Source of the DNA: Macrobrachium rosenbergii
Lineage: Eukaryota; Arthropoda; Malacostraca; Decapoda; Palaemonidae
Assembly (NCBI RefSeq): GCF_040412425.1
Contig: NC_089742.1
Span: 81,479,539-81,543,538, forward strand
DNA: 64,000 nucleotides
Direction of reading: 5' to 3'
The position numbers were made by a program, and so were the translations under genes. How positions within the stretch are numbered: the stretch's first letter is position 1; each line of letters starts with the position of its first letter. Under the pieces are notes generated by a model. The model saw only the letters and a program-made list of their open reading frames with translations. It did not search any database and was not told where the DNA came from. Shown here piece by piece: positions 34,171 to 47,621 of this stretch.

Positions 34171-35249
34171 GTAAGCTATATATATATATATGTATATATT
34201 TTCATTAGACTTTACTTTGCATTTTTTTAATATATGTGTATACTGTATATATATACAGTATATGTATAAGTTGAAGATGAAATTTTGTGGGAATTGGCAG
34301 TAGCCATGATAATATCATCCTATTTGAAGTAGGTATGTATCTTCTCTTCATAGTCTTTCTAAAACTGAATTCCAAAGCACACCTCCTGATCCTTTTTGTC
34401 TTCCCAATATAATCTCCTCACTTGTCTTGGATCTAAAAGGTGGGTTATGGACTCTCCAAACATAAACTTGTTCTTGCTTTAACAATAACACATAAACCTG
34501 TTTAAACAAATACTTATTAGAAGATTCATGGACCTTGAATCTCAGGATTTTTATTCTGTAGTTTGAAATTAGCTTGTCACTACCAAATTTCTGTTTGTGT
34601 TACTTCCCTTAAAACTCTCATTATGATGTCCTTCAAATGCATGATGTCTTCATGGAGTCGTCAGTCACAGAAATTCTCTTTATTTTGGAGAATTAAGTAT
34701 GCATCATATTGATTGGTAGATTTTTTCTAGGACTGATCATGGTGGTCAAGAAGCTTTTATCTCTATTATTTTCAACAGTTTGAAACAGATCGTCAAATAC
34801 ACTATGCAAGTTTCAGGCCAGCATAACCTAGCAGTGGATATGCTTCACCTACTCTTATGAGAACAGCTCTAATGTAGCAACATATATCACTTTGATGTTG
34901 AAAGAAGGGAAAAGGGCTGCTACAATATTTGCAGTATCTATTATTTGTTAGAATTCAATCCATCTAAATCACTGTTGAACCTGATGTGCCAAGCATATTT
35001 GGTCTTGTTCTGAGACTTTTCCTTCCTTCAGAGCCACAGAATCCTTGAAAACCTAGAATTTTTTGGGCTTAGAACTCTGTTAATCTTAATCTTATTTTCT
35101 TCTGACATCCTTTCTTTAACCAAAACCACTTCCAAATACACCTGTAAATTTTTTTTTTTTTTTTTTTTTACATACTTTTAAACTAGTTTTCTGAAAGGCC
35201 TCCTATATTAACAAGCAGTTATGTGGAATATGGAATGAGGGAACAATGC

Positions 35250-35660
35250 CTGATGTCTGGAAATAACTATAAAGATACCAAAGAAAGATAACCTGACTGA
35301 ATGTGGTAGCTAAAGTGCATCACAGTACAGCATGTCAAATTTGTGATACTGATCGAAATTATCCATGAACAAAGTGGACAGAAAGTTAAATGTTGATCAT
35401 GTCTTGTCAGGTGAATTGTATTAAATAGTGAGGTGCTGTAGAGAAGTTATTTTCCCTTCATTGTTAGCCCTTCTCATGGACTTTATCATGAAAAAAAGTT
35501 TGTAGATGGAATAGAAGGTTCAGATTTGATAACAAAAAATTGGCAATATGCAGATAATGCTTTCTTAATCAGCAAAAAACACAATATGTCAAATCTTGCA
35601 GAATAGAATTTTTGTAATGTCAAGTGTTGCCAAATTATACATAACACTTGAATTATTTTT
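35250..35660 (+). pseudogene. RTE-type reverse transcriptase relic
   Basis: Coding traces in several frames follow RTE order: PKKDNLTECG (about 35278), then VDRKLNVDHVLSGE, then LLMDFIMKKSL (about 35468-35500), and WQYADNAFLISKKHNMSN (about 35540-35593), where the palm Y-A-D-D reads Y-A-D-N. Stops and frameshifts throughout. It may derive from the same family as the endonuclease relic at 30520-31020, but they are 4 kb apart with exons D and E between, so they are separate insertions. Confidence 0.55.
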
Positions 35661-36259
35661 AGAGTAATTTCTTTGCTGTGTGATCTCAGTTTTTTTTTTT
35701 TTTTTTTTGTTTTTGTTTTGCCAGTCATTTTGTAGAAGTAAGACTATTAATATAGCAAAGCAAGAGGAGGTTCACTTTAGGTTTTTTTTTTATAACATCA
35801 ACTTTTATTACAATGCCTGATATAGCTGTTGAAAACAGCAGTGTATTCAGTGATATATGAAGGCATTGTAAAAAAAAATGAACTATATGCACTGCCTGTA
35901 AGCCTGCATGTGCATTTGTCTGCTGATTTTAGAGAGAGCCTTTAGCTACCATTTTGTACTAATATTTTGGTATCTCTGTTTTAAGTATCAAATTAAAATT
36001 GTATTTAAATTTTGTGTGTACACATGTAGGTCTTATCAAAGATATGCCAGTATTACAGCAACATTATTATTTATTTGGTATAACACACAAAAATCTATGA
36101 AATCTCTATACCATCTGAATCACACTGTACTTGAGCTCAGGTTGTCATAAAAGATTGGTTTAGACTTTGTGTAAAAATGCAATACATTATATTGTTACAC
36201 AATTATATTAGTGACTTTTATTAAGGGATATTAACTCGATCAAAACTTGGAGTAAAATT

Positions 36260-36263
<4 letters not shown>

Positions 36264-36344
<81 letters not shown>
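36264..36344. repeat. (GA)n microsatellite
   Basis: Uninterrupted (AG)n of about 81 bp; the only long array in the gene body with the GA strand in gene sense. Confidence 0.96.
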
Positions 36345-36349
<5 letters not shown>

Positions 36350-39300
36350 CTGACTGACATTCATGTAGTTGCTTACAGAAGTGGGATAATATTTTCATCT
36401 AATGCTGTCATTATTATTTTAGTAAAAATAATTAAATTTATTTGTCAGTGGTCTCAGGCCATTTGTCAGTTCCAAGTACCAGTACATATTTTAGCGTTTC
36501 TGTAGGCAGTTTTGTGAATATCTATCTGCCTGTTTACTCCCACTTTGTCTCTTGTTTTGTGATTGTCATTTTATCCCTTGTTTTTATCAAATTAATTAGC
36601 AAAATTTAGATCAGGAAAGAGAGTTCCTTACTTATTTACCCAAGGTTTCAACCAAAGTTACAAGATAGCCTAACCTCAAGTAGCTTATGACATACTCGTA
36701 TTTTGGACAGTAAGTATTTTGTACATCATCATATGCCATATCAAACACATAACAATATGGCATTGTAATTATCATTAATAAGCCATGCACACACATGCAC
36801 ACTTGAAGATTTAAGTTTAGTGTTTATTATATTTTTCATATGGATATACTGTGCCAAAATGTGGTAGAAAACTGTGGCTACTGTATTTGCTTTGTATCAG
36901 ATCAGCAGACAAGCACACATATTCCTACCTGTATTGTTGCATTCATTACTGAATTTAACACTATGCAAGATTCTCCTCAAAACTCAAAATGAAATAGTGT
37001 TACATAAAAAGAGAAGTTTGAAAAGAAAGAATGAGGCTAATTTTAACGTGATTGCTACACCACCTACTGTGGGCTGTCATGTAACTTGTTTTGTGGGTCT
37101 GAGGCCTTATGTGGTGAGGCACATCACCCATCAGGCACAAGTAAAATTTTTGTGGTTTTTCTTTACACTTACATCAGTCAATTATATGACAGTGAAAATG
37201 ATGAACTATCAGATGACTTCCTGTATATGAGTGACATTATGTGGTTACCTGTAAGGTTTCTAGGTTGTTTATTTAAAGGGTTTATTAGATTTAAGTAAGT
37301 AATTTTTTATTTGAGTTGCAAGTCTTTGGACTAATTAACAATGTAAGGTGAAGTTTTACTGTACAGTATTTGTAGATCCTTTCATTTCCATTCAACACCA
37401 TCACTTCACTTCCATAAAAATGTGTTATTACAAGCTGATTAATCATAAGTAGCCTTATTCTGTGTGAAATGGACCCAGCCATACCAACTTGATTTATCTT
37501 GAAAGAAAACCCCTAATGCTCATGCCTGAGTTAGACTCCGCTGTCTCACAAGTCAGTACAGTACTTCATTCATCTGTGACTTATTTGTTGTGCAGCCTTA
37601 CCTCTCAGGATCATTTGTTGTGCCCAGTTATTTTGCTATCTTTTCATTCCTTTTTATTCATTCTTATGTTCACTTACTTTTCCTTGCTTTATAGTGTTAT
37701 TCAGTTTTTGGTGAGTTTTGCTACCTTAACCCCTTACCTTTTGGCCAATGACTTGTAATGTTCCTGTTTATACTGTAAATACAATCTTTTTCGGTTTTCA
37801 GTATGTTGCATTTAATTCTATTTAGTATGCCATTCTTGCATGAATTTTCGTTTTTTGAATGGGTTTAAAATGAAATACATAATTTTTTTTTTACCTTCGT
37901 CCTTATTGGGTTTATTAACTAAGTAAATTTTTTGCCTTTTCGTTTGCTGTGCCTGCCTCAGCTGAGCATTACTTCCCTTTATGTTTTGATTGCCAAGTAT
38001 TAAGTGGTTTTATTTTTATTGTGATATTGTGAATGTCTCCATACTTGTGTTAGCCTTCAGAGAATAATAATGAAATAATCACCCCTCAACATATTTGTTG
38101 GGCACTCATGATAAGTCCTGAAGTTCTTAATGTTGTCCATGGACAAGGACCTGTATTTGCAGTGCTCTGTATTTAGGGGTCACCAGAGGTCCCCCTCCAA
38201 AGATATGTATAGTGTGTGCAAAATGGTCTGGGAATCTTGTACTGTGCCTCTCCCTGGTCAAGAGTGAGCAGCATAAGAGGTGGACCATCTCCAGTCTTGA
38301 CCCCTCTGAATTCTTTCTTGATACAGCTTCTCTTCCATGGATGTCTCCCTTTCCTGATGATCTCTTAGTTACCCCTGGAAGGTGTATAGTCTACCTGTCT
38401 GTTACTCATTGCATTTCATTCCTTCTACACTGACTCCTCTTCTGTCTGTTGTTTGTTTTGCCATTCCTTCCTCATCAGTAGAGATCATTTATTTGGTGGA
38501 CTCAGGGTGAAGGTTTCTTCTGACCTCCAAGACCAGTTCCTTGCTGCAGCTGACTTGTTCAGGAAGAGTTAATTGCAAGCTTGTGATCTCTCTCTCTCTC
38601 TAGCTGTGCTGCTTAGGGAGGGCCATGGTCCTGCAGCCAGTGTAAGTGGCCCTCCCTCCTCCTGCTTTGATGTAATTTGTTTAAACCCCTTTTCTCATGT
38701 GTTCACTGTCTTTGGCTTCAGTTACCTTGCATGCTGGAGGGATTGCCCTTTGCACCCATTTGTTTTTGAATACTTTGATGGTCTCATGCAGTCTACTTTG
38801 ATGGTCCCATGCAGTTTACTGCTCCTAGCTAATCAGCTGCTCTTGTACTAGACTACCCACATGTACTCAACTGTTCCTTTGTTCTTAAATGCTTCTGTTT
38901 TTCCACATGGTGGTCTGTATTGAACTGGCATGCTTTTTTTTTCCACAAGTTTAAGGTCTCTGTACCTTGTATGTAAACTATAATTTTGGTTTTTTTAATT
39001 GCTCCAGTGTCATCCTTAGTTAACTTCATTGCTTTGTTGTCCTTCACCTCTGTGCATCAGGCCATACTGGTGTCCTTGCCATTACACAGTGAGGTTCCCT
39101 TGATCTCCACTGTTCAGAAATCTGCTCCCTTGTCCATAGTTCTTTGTCTGCACAATTCTGCTGCCTGCTGCCAAGTGGTCCTAGCCCCGCTGTTCTAATG
39201 GTGGGCATCTTTTGCCCAAAGTATCCTCAATCCACATTGTGAGTAATCTTTGTCACACAATCTTGTTAGATCATACAGAAGACTATTATAGGAGTCTGTA

Positions 39301-39762
39301 TGCAGGTATGTGCACTCCTCAACATATAGCCATGACTCAAATCACCAATCTCCAGCTCATCCCAGTAAGTCTCCCCTGAGTCCAATTGACCTTCCATGGC
39401 CTGTCTTTGTTTTGGGATTATCTTGGCTGTCGTGTAGCTCTCTCCTTGCCATTTGTAACTATGAGTTGCATAGTTGTATCTTCTGCTGTCTTTTCAAGTA
39501 AATCATCTCTTACACCCTCAATATCACCTGTTCATTTTTCTAAGAATGCAACCTCTGTTCATTCTCAGTACATGCTCTCATTTTCCTGAGTCACCTTGGA
39601 CCCCCAAGAAAGCAAGATTCAACTTGACTATGAACAACATTTTGTTTATTGAAGACTCAGGTGAGGAAACTACGAAGGTTTGCTTGCTGTTTGGAACAAC
39701 ACTGCCTTTGTGAAGAATCTCAACTGGGTCTGCAACATCCTTAATTTAGACCGTTCCCCCTT

Positions 39763-40042
39763 TGAATGCTGTTCTGAGTTTAGTATATCTTAGTTTAACC
39801 AGACCACTGAGCTGGTTAACAGCTCTCCTAGGGCTGACCCGAAGGATTAGATTTATTTTACGTGGCTAAGAACCAACTTGTTACATAGCAGCAGGACTTA
39901 CAGTTAATTGTGGAATCCGAACCACATTATGAGGAGAAATTAATTTCTATCACCAGAAATAAATTCCTCTAATTCTTCATTGGCCGGTCAGAGAGTCGAA
40001 TGCTGGGCCAACAGCATGCTAGCTAAAAGTGAATGCTGTTCT
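39763..40042 (-). mobile_element. tRNA-derived SINE, copy 2, with 13-bp target duplication
   Basis: Body 39776-40029, flanked by TGAATGCTGTTCT at 39763-39775 and 40030-40042. It aligns with SINE copy 1 through ACCAGACCACTGAGCTG, AACAGCTCTCCTAGGGCTG, GTGGAATCCGAACCACATTA and CCAGAAATAAATTCCTCTAA. The tRNA-like head at the right is more diverged than in copy 1. Confidence 0.92.
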
Positions 40043-40879
40043 ATGGGACAGTTACAAGGTTTCAGGTTCTCGCTGGCTAAGTCTCTATAGAGTTGATAAA
40101 CAAGGACATTCTCCATTGTATGAAGGGTCGCTGCTCCAAGCAAATGTTAAAACTGCCTTGTAAGTCCATAGTGGATATCACCTTTCTCTGCCTAACCAAC
40201 AGCTTAAGAAGCTCTACCACATCAAAGGCTGATTTTCACAGGCTAGGTTCTGTTCCTCACCATGAAGGCCATTGCTAAGTGTGCCTCATGGACCTGCTGG
40301 TCTGCTGCAGAAATGGATACATGAGAACAGTTCTGCAGGGTAAGTATGGACCTTTTGAACTGACAGGGGTGAATACTTGGTGCCACCAGTGTTTTTGTTA
40401 GTAGGCAAGGCTAAATACCTCTATCACACCAAGCTATCTACCAACAAATGACTGGTGGCATCAAGTATCCACTTGTGTTCAGTAAAGGATATAGCCGGGG
40501 CTCACTGTCTTATTCTCTCACTTGGGCATGTTTCATCTCAAAGTTTGCTGCATGTACTACTTGCTGATGAATGTGATGATGAAGTAGAGGGACAGCTTTC
40601 CAAAACCTCTCTGGCATGCTTTCTGTGGTAGAACCCGCATGTATGTGTGTCTGACCTCATTGCTCTTGATCATTTCTCTGAGAACTCACTTTGAGAGATG
40701 GGGGAAAAGGACATCTCTACTCCTCCATTGCCAGTGTTATTAAATTGGGTGGTTCAGCCTCATTATCCTTTATTTTCCTTCCCCAGTCACTTTGTCTAAA
40801 GAAGGCTCCCTTTGGACAGTGGCAGAGATGCTGTACACTGATCTACCAGTAGTTCTGCATTCATTCCCTATATTTGCAG

Positions 40880-42330
40880 CAGCTTTGTGTAGAAAGTGGA
40901 TTTGATGGCTCCATATATCTGGATTCCAGCCACAGAGGTAGTGCTTTACAGTCTTTGTTGATAGTGGGACTGATAGAATTTGCAGAAGAGAGTTCCATTA
41001 GTTTCATCAAAATCCAAACCTCTGATGTTTTCTCTCTCAGCTGCAAGCTCCAGCATCCACTTGAAGTCTGGAGAGAGAGATGGGGATATGATTCAAGGAG
41101 GAGAGTTGCAGGCATATAAACTACTTGGAACTACAGGAAGCCCTCCTGGGCCTCTGAGCATTCATGCCCATCTTTTCAGGGTACTGCTTGTGGGTCATGG
41201 GGCAATGCTACTGCTATAGCTGACCTGCAAAACCAACAAGGGATAAGGTCATTGTCTCTCTGCTTGTATGCAGCTAAAATCTTAGCATGGTCACAAAGGC
41301 ATGAGGTCACTATCATACCTTTGTCCTTGGAGTTTAGAACAACCTAACAGCGGTCTCAGAGTTCGTTAGGGCCTTCCTTCAGAGTGGTCTCTGAAAAGCC
41401 CTGTGGCGAGTATGGGACACCCTTGTGGGATCTGTTTGTCGCATAGTTTAGCGCCAAACTACCATCATAGATGCCATGGTCTAGTCTGGATGCCTATACA
41501 TTTCTCAAGTTGACTGCTGAGACAGGGAATGGGGAAGTTTCAAATGAATGCTTAGATGATTCATGTCAGCCCATTTTGGCCACAGTAGCATTGGTTCCCA
41601 GACCTCCTGAATCTCATCTTGGACTGCCCCAGGCTTCTTCTAAATTGGAAGCATCTTCTCAAGCAGCCCCACTTCCACCAGTTTCACAGTCATCCAGAGT
41701 CACTGTGTCTTTACACATGGTAATTATCAAGTGCAGTCACAGTGAGACTCTTTGGAAATTGCTGTGGAAGCTATCTCCACCTCTTGCCGGTCCTTTACCA
41801 CTGCCTGCTGCATGGGAAGTGGGCGAATGTTGTGGCTTATATGACGGGGTTCTCATCCACTTCTGGCTTCTATTCCTGTGATAGCCAACTTCTTTATATA
41901 CCTCTTTCTCTGATATGGGTTATCACTCTACCCTCTTTTCAGTATTCTTGCAGCATGGGTTAGTCCTGGGAAATGACAGAAAATCTGATGTGTTTTCTCA
42001 TTTTGGCTGGTCTATTTCCTGGCCTTATGGGAAATTCCAAGTTAGGATTTACTTTGATGTTGGATAGCTACATTATGCCTTCTTAAGATCCCCTTTTGGA
42101 TGCCTCCTCCTTGGATTTAACCCTTTGTGTTCTTGATTGCTTTCATATCATTAAGTACTGTATGTCCATAATCTCCATGTTTTAGGGCAGTCTTTAGTTC
42201 TAGCTTCTGGTCTGATGAAAGCTAAGTTTTGCTAGTAAAAGCAGCATTTTTTGTTTTTTTTACTCCTTTGATATTCCTGCCTTGTCCTCATCTCTTGAGG
42301 ATAGTCTCCTGCATCCTGTAAAGCCTATCT
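40880..42330 (+). pseudogene. Strongly decayed DIRS-like element (RNase H to recombinase)
   Basis: Frame-broken traces in DIRS order: RNase H-like ELQAYKLLG (about 41105) and NATAIADLQNQQGIRSLSLC (about 41207-41265), GTPLWDLFVA (about 41418), then DAMV ... CLYISQ (about 41470), the counterpart of the DIRS segment at 11556 onward. A recombinase N-terminal-like stretch (about 41830-41960) and further Leu-rich traces to about 42330 follow. No terminal repeats found. It is more diverged than copies 1 and 2 and from another subfamily. Confidence 0.5.
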
Positions 42331-43659
42331 ACTTGATCAGACTTTTTCTTGGAGACTTAGTTCTGTAAACAAACAAAAATCTGTTGTCCACATGGGTGTG
42401 TCTGGTCAGTCAAAGTCTGAGTGGAGGTGAGCACAGGATGCCAATGGCAGCATGGCTGACAGCCAACAGAACAGAAAGTGAATGGCACTATGAATAATAG
42501 TGATGATAACTAACTGTATATTTGTGCCAAGAAAATGATAAGTAGAAAGTGTCGTCAGAGTGATGGATTGGATTGTACCTTCATTTTTGTTGTTAATTAG
42601 GTAGATCTGAAAGCCATTCAAAAACCAACCTTACAACCTCCATAGTTGGGTTTACGCATTTTATTAAGTTTATATTATCATTATCGTTATTATTAGTAGT
42701 GGTAGTAGTAACAATAGAGCAAAATGCTGTAGACTCTGGGGCACCAACAGAGAAAGCATTTCAGTGAGAGAAGTGGAATAAGAGAAGTAATATGATAGCA
42801 GAAAAATTGACAGAAAAGAAAATGGATGTGAAAAAAATAAAATAAATGTTAAATAAGACATTTAAAATAGAAAATTATTAGAATATATTCCATGGATATC
42901 ATGTTATATTTGAGTCCAATGATCAATAAAATCCTCATGTTTACGATCTCTGTATATTTCAGTAAATATTTTCACGTACTATATATAATTACTCCAGCAG
43001 TATAAAAATGATGTTTTATGCTTTTCATATACAATACCTGTTTCTTATAATAAAACTAAAGCATTGGCTCTTTGCATCAATCTTTGCCACATTTATATGC
43101 CTGGCAGTCATGTACATCACTCACTTCAGACAATGTCTGGTGTCTTTGCTCAACATACACTTCGGCGAGGTGTATGGCAGACAGAAGAGGCAAGTCTGGC
43201 AACAGACAAATTTCTTGCTTTTATATGTGGATAAAGTCTGGTTGTATGGACGGGGCCTAAGAGCCCTCAAGTTGTACCTCCAATTGCTCCTTCCCACAAG
43301 TCACCAGGCCCACCTTTCTTTTTAAGAGCATTTACTTCCTGTTGACATAGCAGGTTATTTCAGAGTTTCTTTAGATGCTTCACAGGATGACCTCTCGCAA
43401 CTTGGCTTGAACAATTAATCCTTCCTAACTCTTAAGTATATCCTAAGCTGTCTTCTATCCTTGGTGTTGCCAAAGTACTTTGGCAAGATTTTATATACAT
43501 GGTTTGACTCATAAATCTCAATGTCTGTTTGTTAGGACATACTGTCATTGTGGGTCATGTGTTCTGGTTGGGACAGATCCAAGTCATTCACACTTGTCCT
43601 CTTTATGATTTCATCCCATAAGTATTTGGCACACTTAAGGGCATGTGTTCCTGGATAAC

Positions 43660-44040
43660 CTGACTTTTGATTTACTGTCTTGGGTAATCTCTTTCGTGGC
43701 ATACCTGTTACATAAGTAGGCTTCCATGATTTTGGAGGTCGCAGCAAACTCCACTGTTTTTCAACTAAAAGGGGCTGGACTTCTTGCAACTGCATTTACT
43801 TTTCAGAGGATCCTGATTATGACTCGTGCTATTTATGATTAATGGATTACCTGACTTTATAGCTCGTAGACTAGGTGAATGTACTGATTTGGCTTATGTC
43901 TTCCGAGGCAGTTCCTTTACCTTTGGAGGCTCCCATGATCCTGTTTGCCATTTAAAAGGGATTGGACTTCATGCAACTGGATTTACTCTTATATTTAGAG
44001 GTTTCTAAATTTTAGTTCATGCTATTTGTGATTAATGGCT
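43660..44040. repeat. Diverged direct duplication, period about 190 bp
   Basis: 43720-43842 and 43905-44040 share the order GGCTTCCATGATTTTGGAGG / GGAGGCTCCCATGATCC, AAAAGGGGCTGGACTTC / AAAAGGGATTGGACTTC, TGCAACTGCATTTACT / TGCAACTGGATTTACT and TGCTATTTATGATTAATGG / TGCTATTTGTGATTAATGG. Confidence 0.75.
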
Positions 44041-45659
44041 TTGGAAGAACAATGTTTTTATTATAAAATATGTATTTCTACAAACCCTCTTATCATAATT
44101 TTTAGTGCTCTCCTCTCTTCCCCTTGCTCTTCTAGATGAAGGTTAGAACAGAGGAATGGAATGTCCCTCTGCGGGACAGTGGAGGCTGACTCGGCATATG
44201 CAGTGGGGCTTTTCTTACAAGATAATCATTTGGTGTGGTCAGGTTGATTTTTCCTGGAGTAAGGCTGTTTATGATGAAGGGATTGTATAAAAACCTTTCT
44301 TATTGTAAAAACATCATATTTTAGTAAGCTAGTTATAGAGGGTAGAAAAGTAATTATGTAATTTGTGCTCATGAATTACTCATTTTTGCCTTAGTCTCTG
44401 ATGTCTACCAGGGGTCTGTAGACTTTATACAGATCTATGACTTGAGGATTACCTTTACAGGCTGGGCTAAAATATATATTAAGAACACCCCTAGACCAGG
44501 CAGACTTTAATGTTGGGCAGTTTAAAAAAAAAACACATCAATGGAAAGAGAAGAGATGCCAATGCCCATGGTATAAGAAAAAAATTCTAAACAATTTTCT
44601 GTACCTTCCCAGAAAGTTGAAAGTGAATATTTTCCAAGACACTCATAAAAATATGCTAATTTATCAAGATGTACATGTTTTTCTAATAATTTTTTTTTAT
44701 TTTGTAAAATCACAATTACAGCTCACGTAATATAACAGATAAGAACTAAAATCAGTAAGAAATTGGGAGTCTATATATGGTAAGATATTTATGAAATGTA
44801 CTGAGATGCGGAGATACAATACCTTTTAGTAAGTTATACATGTTTTTTCTAATTTTCTTTGTGGTTTAGTTTGCAAAATTACTATTATAGCTGACATACT
44901 ATTGTAAAATATAAGAACTAAAATCAACAGCAATCTCTGGGTATATTTATGAACAGATGTATAAAAGATGTCCTGGGTTGGGGTGATGCAGTACAGTACA
45001 TTCCCCCATGAAATCTTAAGTCACACTGATCTCTATCTTGTACTGAAGTATTAATGTTGTCGTAGGGGTTGCCATCAGTCATTTACAGGCCATTCAAGTG
45101 ATTCGAACATTATTTCCACAAAATTCATTCAAACTGTATGGTGCAAAATATTGATTCTCATCTGAGGTGAACCAGATCAAACATCTAGAGCTATTATTAT
45201 GCCTCACATGATCATGCTGGCCAGTAAGGGTTAATGACAAATGAATCTATCTTTTTATACTCATGCTTAGGGCTCTTAATTTAGAATTGTATTTTTTGAT
45301 GAAAAAATACAAGTACTGTAGTACCATAGCTGTAATCAAATTCTAAGTTACAAGGTATTGGATGGAGGCTGATTTTCAGTTAGTTGATTCATTTTTTCCT
45401 GAAGAGCTTAGGAACCTGTTATCTCTCTTAAATAGCTATTCATTGTTATAAAGAGATAGGTTTGATTTTCAAAAAATTATTTTAAGGTTGCCTAACCAGA
45501 CAACTGAGTCAGATATTAACTTTAATAACATTTAAACTAAGGTTGCATTCTTGAAGAATCCATCTAGAAAGGCGATCTCACTTGACCACTATTATGTGGT
45601 AGTGAATTTTATGTCCGACTGGTAACAGTCATAATTTTGTATCCACGAAACATTATTTT

Positions 45660-45662
<3 letters not shown>

Positions 45663-45732
<70 letters not shown>
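45663..45732. repeat. (CT)n microsatellite just upstream of exon F
   Basis: Uninterrupted (TC)n of about 70 bp ending about 60 bp before the exon F acceptor, so it lies where a long polypyrimidine tract could influence splicing. The actual acceptor used is AACTATCAACAG at 45792. Confidence 0.93.
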
Positions 45733-45735
<3 letters not shown>

Positions 45736-45792
45736 GTATGGACATGGGTTTTGCAGATAAAAAGTAATCATTTGTTCTTCAACTATCAACAG

Positions 45793-46008
45793 ATTCATCT
45801 AGTACCTCTTTTGGACCTAGAACTGTTAGTGCAAATACAGTACCATCATGTGATCCCAGTGACCTGGGCCACCTTCTTCCACAAGAAGTAGAGATGCCAT
45901 GTGGATTTGGTGCTGTGCGATCTGTAGCCTGTGGTAGTCAACATTCAGTTCTCCTGACTACACATGGGTCTCTCTACACGTGGGGTAGAAATATGTCAGG
46001 CCAACTTG
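45793..46008 (+). CDS. RCC1-repeat protein, exon F (last visible)
   Basis: Acceptor ATCAACAG before 45793, donor GTAAGT at 46009; 216 nt. It completes the split codon from exon E (A|AT, Asn) and ends after one base of a Gly codon, so further exons exist beyond. The translation begins NSSSTSFGPRTVSANTVPSC, the end of the acidic/Ser-rich insert. It then returns to RCC1 sequence: GAVRSVACGSQHSVLLTTHG and LYTWGRNMSGQLG. None of the following 18 kb contains an exon I can recognise, so the next intron would exceed 18 kb. Confidence 0.9.
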
Positions 46009-46678
46009 GTAAGTAACAGAGAATTAAACGTTGTTCTTTTTACAATCACTGACACTATTCAACCCAGCCTCTTTTTTTTTTTTTAGAGAAAGATGAACAA
46101 GGTTAATATTTGAAAAAAATTGCAGAAAAAACACTTGCCATATAAAGGAGATGGTGAATTAAGACTTTTGCCATAAAAAGGAGATGGTGAATTAAGACTT
46201 TGTAAGAAGATGAGAGTTTCATTTTTATATTTTTGAAGTTTCAGGACATTGAAGAAATAAAAGAAAACATCATGAATTACAAGTTACCTAAAAGGAATTG
46301 GGTTGAATTTCTCAATAAGTGACTTTCTATGGGTTTGTGATATTTAATGACCAAAATCTATATTATTTTAATGTTCCCCCCAAGGTAGGCTCTTCATGAC
46401 ACCAGATGCATCTAATAAAGTCTTAAGTACAGAGTTCAGTGAGTTGAACTGTAGAATGCTAGTTTAAATTTTAAGAAAACACGAATTGTGCTTAAATAGG
46501 CGTGGCGGAAGGTGAGAAAGTGTGTAGGGGCATAATGTAGGATACATAATCATATTATCACATAAAAATCATGTGGACTGATTGATCATGGGGATCCACA
46601 GGGTTAAGTTACTTAATACTGCATATACATACATACATACATACATAAACATATATATACAATATATATATATATATA

Positions 46679-47032
46679 CAGTAAACCCCCTGTATTTGCA
46701 TTCTCACAATTCGCGGACTCATGCATTCGCGGGTTTCTCTGTGGAACATATCTACCCGTTATTTGTGGAAAATATGCCAATTCGCGGTATTTTTCACTGA
46801 GAAATATTCACTAATAACTGTATTTTCATATAATTTTCATGAATAAATGCACTTTTTATGATAAAATCATTAAAATACTCTGGTATAAGCATTTTTACAG
46901 GGGTTTTCTTGTGTTTAAACTATCTAAATAGGCAGTTCTAAGTGTTTTTATAGGGGTTTTAAGTATTAGCGGATTTTAGCAATTCGCGGGGGGGTGTGGT
47001 ATGCATCCCCCACGAATACGAGGAGTTCACTG
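46679..47032. mobile_element. Tigger-type MITE, complete (354 bp)
   Basis: Starts CAGTAAACCCCCTGTATTTG and ends ATACGAGGAGTTCACTG, flanked by TA on both sides, with imperfect terminal inverted repeats. It contains the interior motifs found at 14170-14798, 27493-29424 and 32840-32972 and so serves as the reference copy for that family. Non-coding. Confidence 0.88.
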
Positions 47033-47042
47033 TATTTATATA

Positions 47043-47317
47043 CAGGCAGTCTCCATTTAACGGCGATCTGGTTTTATGGCTCTTGTCTAGCGACGAAAAT
47101 TGGCAATTTTCGGCTCCGAAAATCACTAATTTCCACTTATCAGTGCCGATAATTGGGAATTGGCACCGATATATACCTAACAGAGGTGCTGGTAACTGGA
47201 AATCGGCGCTTTTGGTGCTGATAAGCCCTGAAAATTGCTGATTTTCAATTAGCTGCGATTTCCGGTTATCATCACAACCTCAGAAACGGAACCCCGCCAA
47301 TAACCGAGGACTGCCTG
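47043..47317. mobile_element. Palindromic MITE, copy 7
   Basis: CAGGCAGTCTCCATTTAACG start, ATAACCGAGGACTGCCTG end, TA flanks; only 10 bp from the Tigger MITE at its left. Confidence 0.9.
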
Positions 47318-47320
47318 TAC

Positions 47321-47621
<301 letters not shown>

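Larger units (their letters stand above)
34171..45792 (+). other. Intron E-F (about 11.6 kb)
   Basis: GT-AG intron containing an RTE-type RT relic (35250-35660), a (GA)n array, a decayed DIRS-like element (about 40880-42330) with a SINE upstream, a local duplication (43660-44040) and a (CT)n array at the 3' end. 36350-38100 and 44040-45660 contain nothing recognised; weak repetition is visible between about 44560-44740 and 44830-44940 (AAATATAAGAACTAAAATCA-like motifs). 38100-39760 may be the gag part of the DIRS-like relic. Confidence 0.8.

Noticed and set aside
36874..37298. 118-codon frame in intron E-F as a candidate exon
   Set aside because: No RCC1 or other domain, no splice sites fitting the 1-base phase left by exon E, and exon F already completes that codon correctly.
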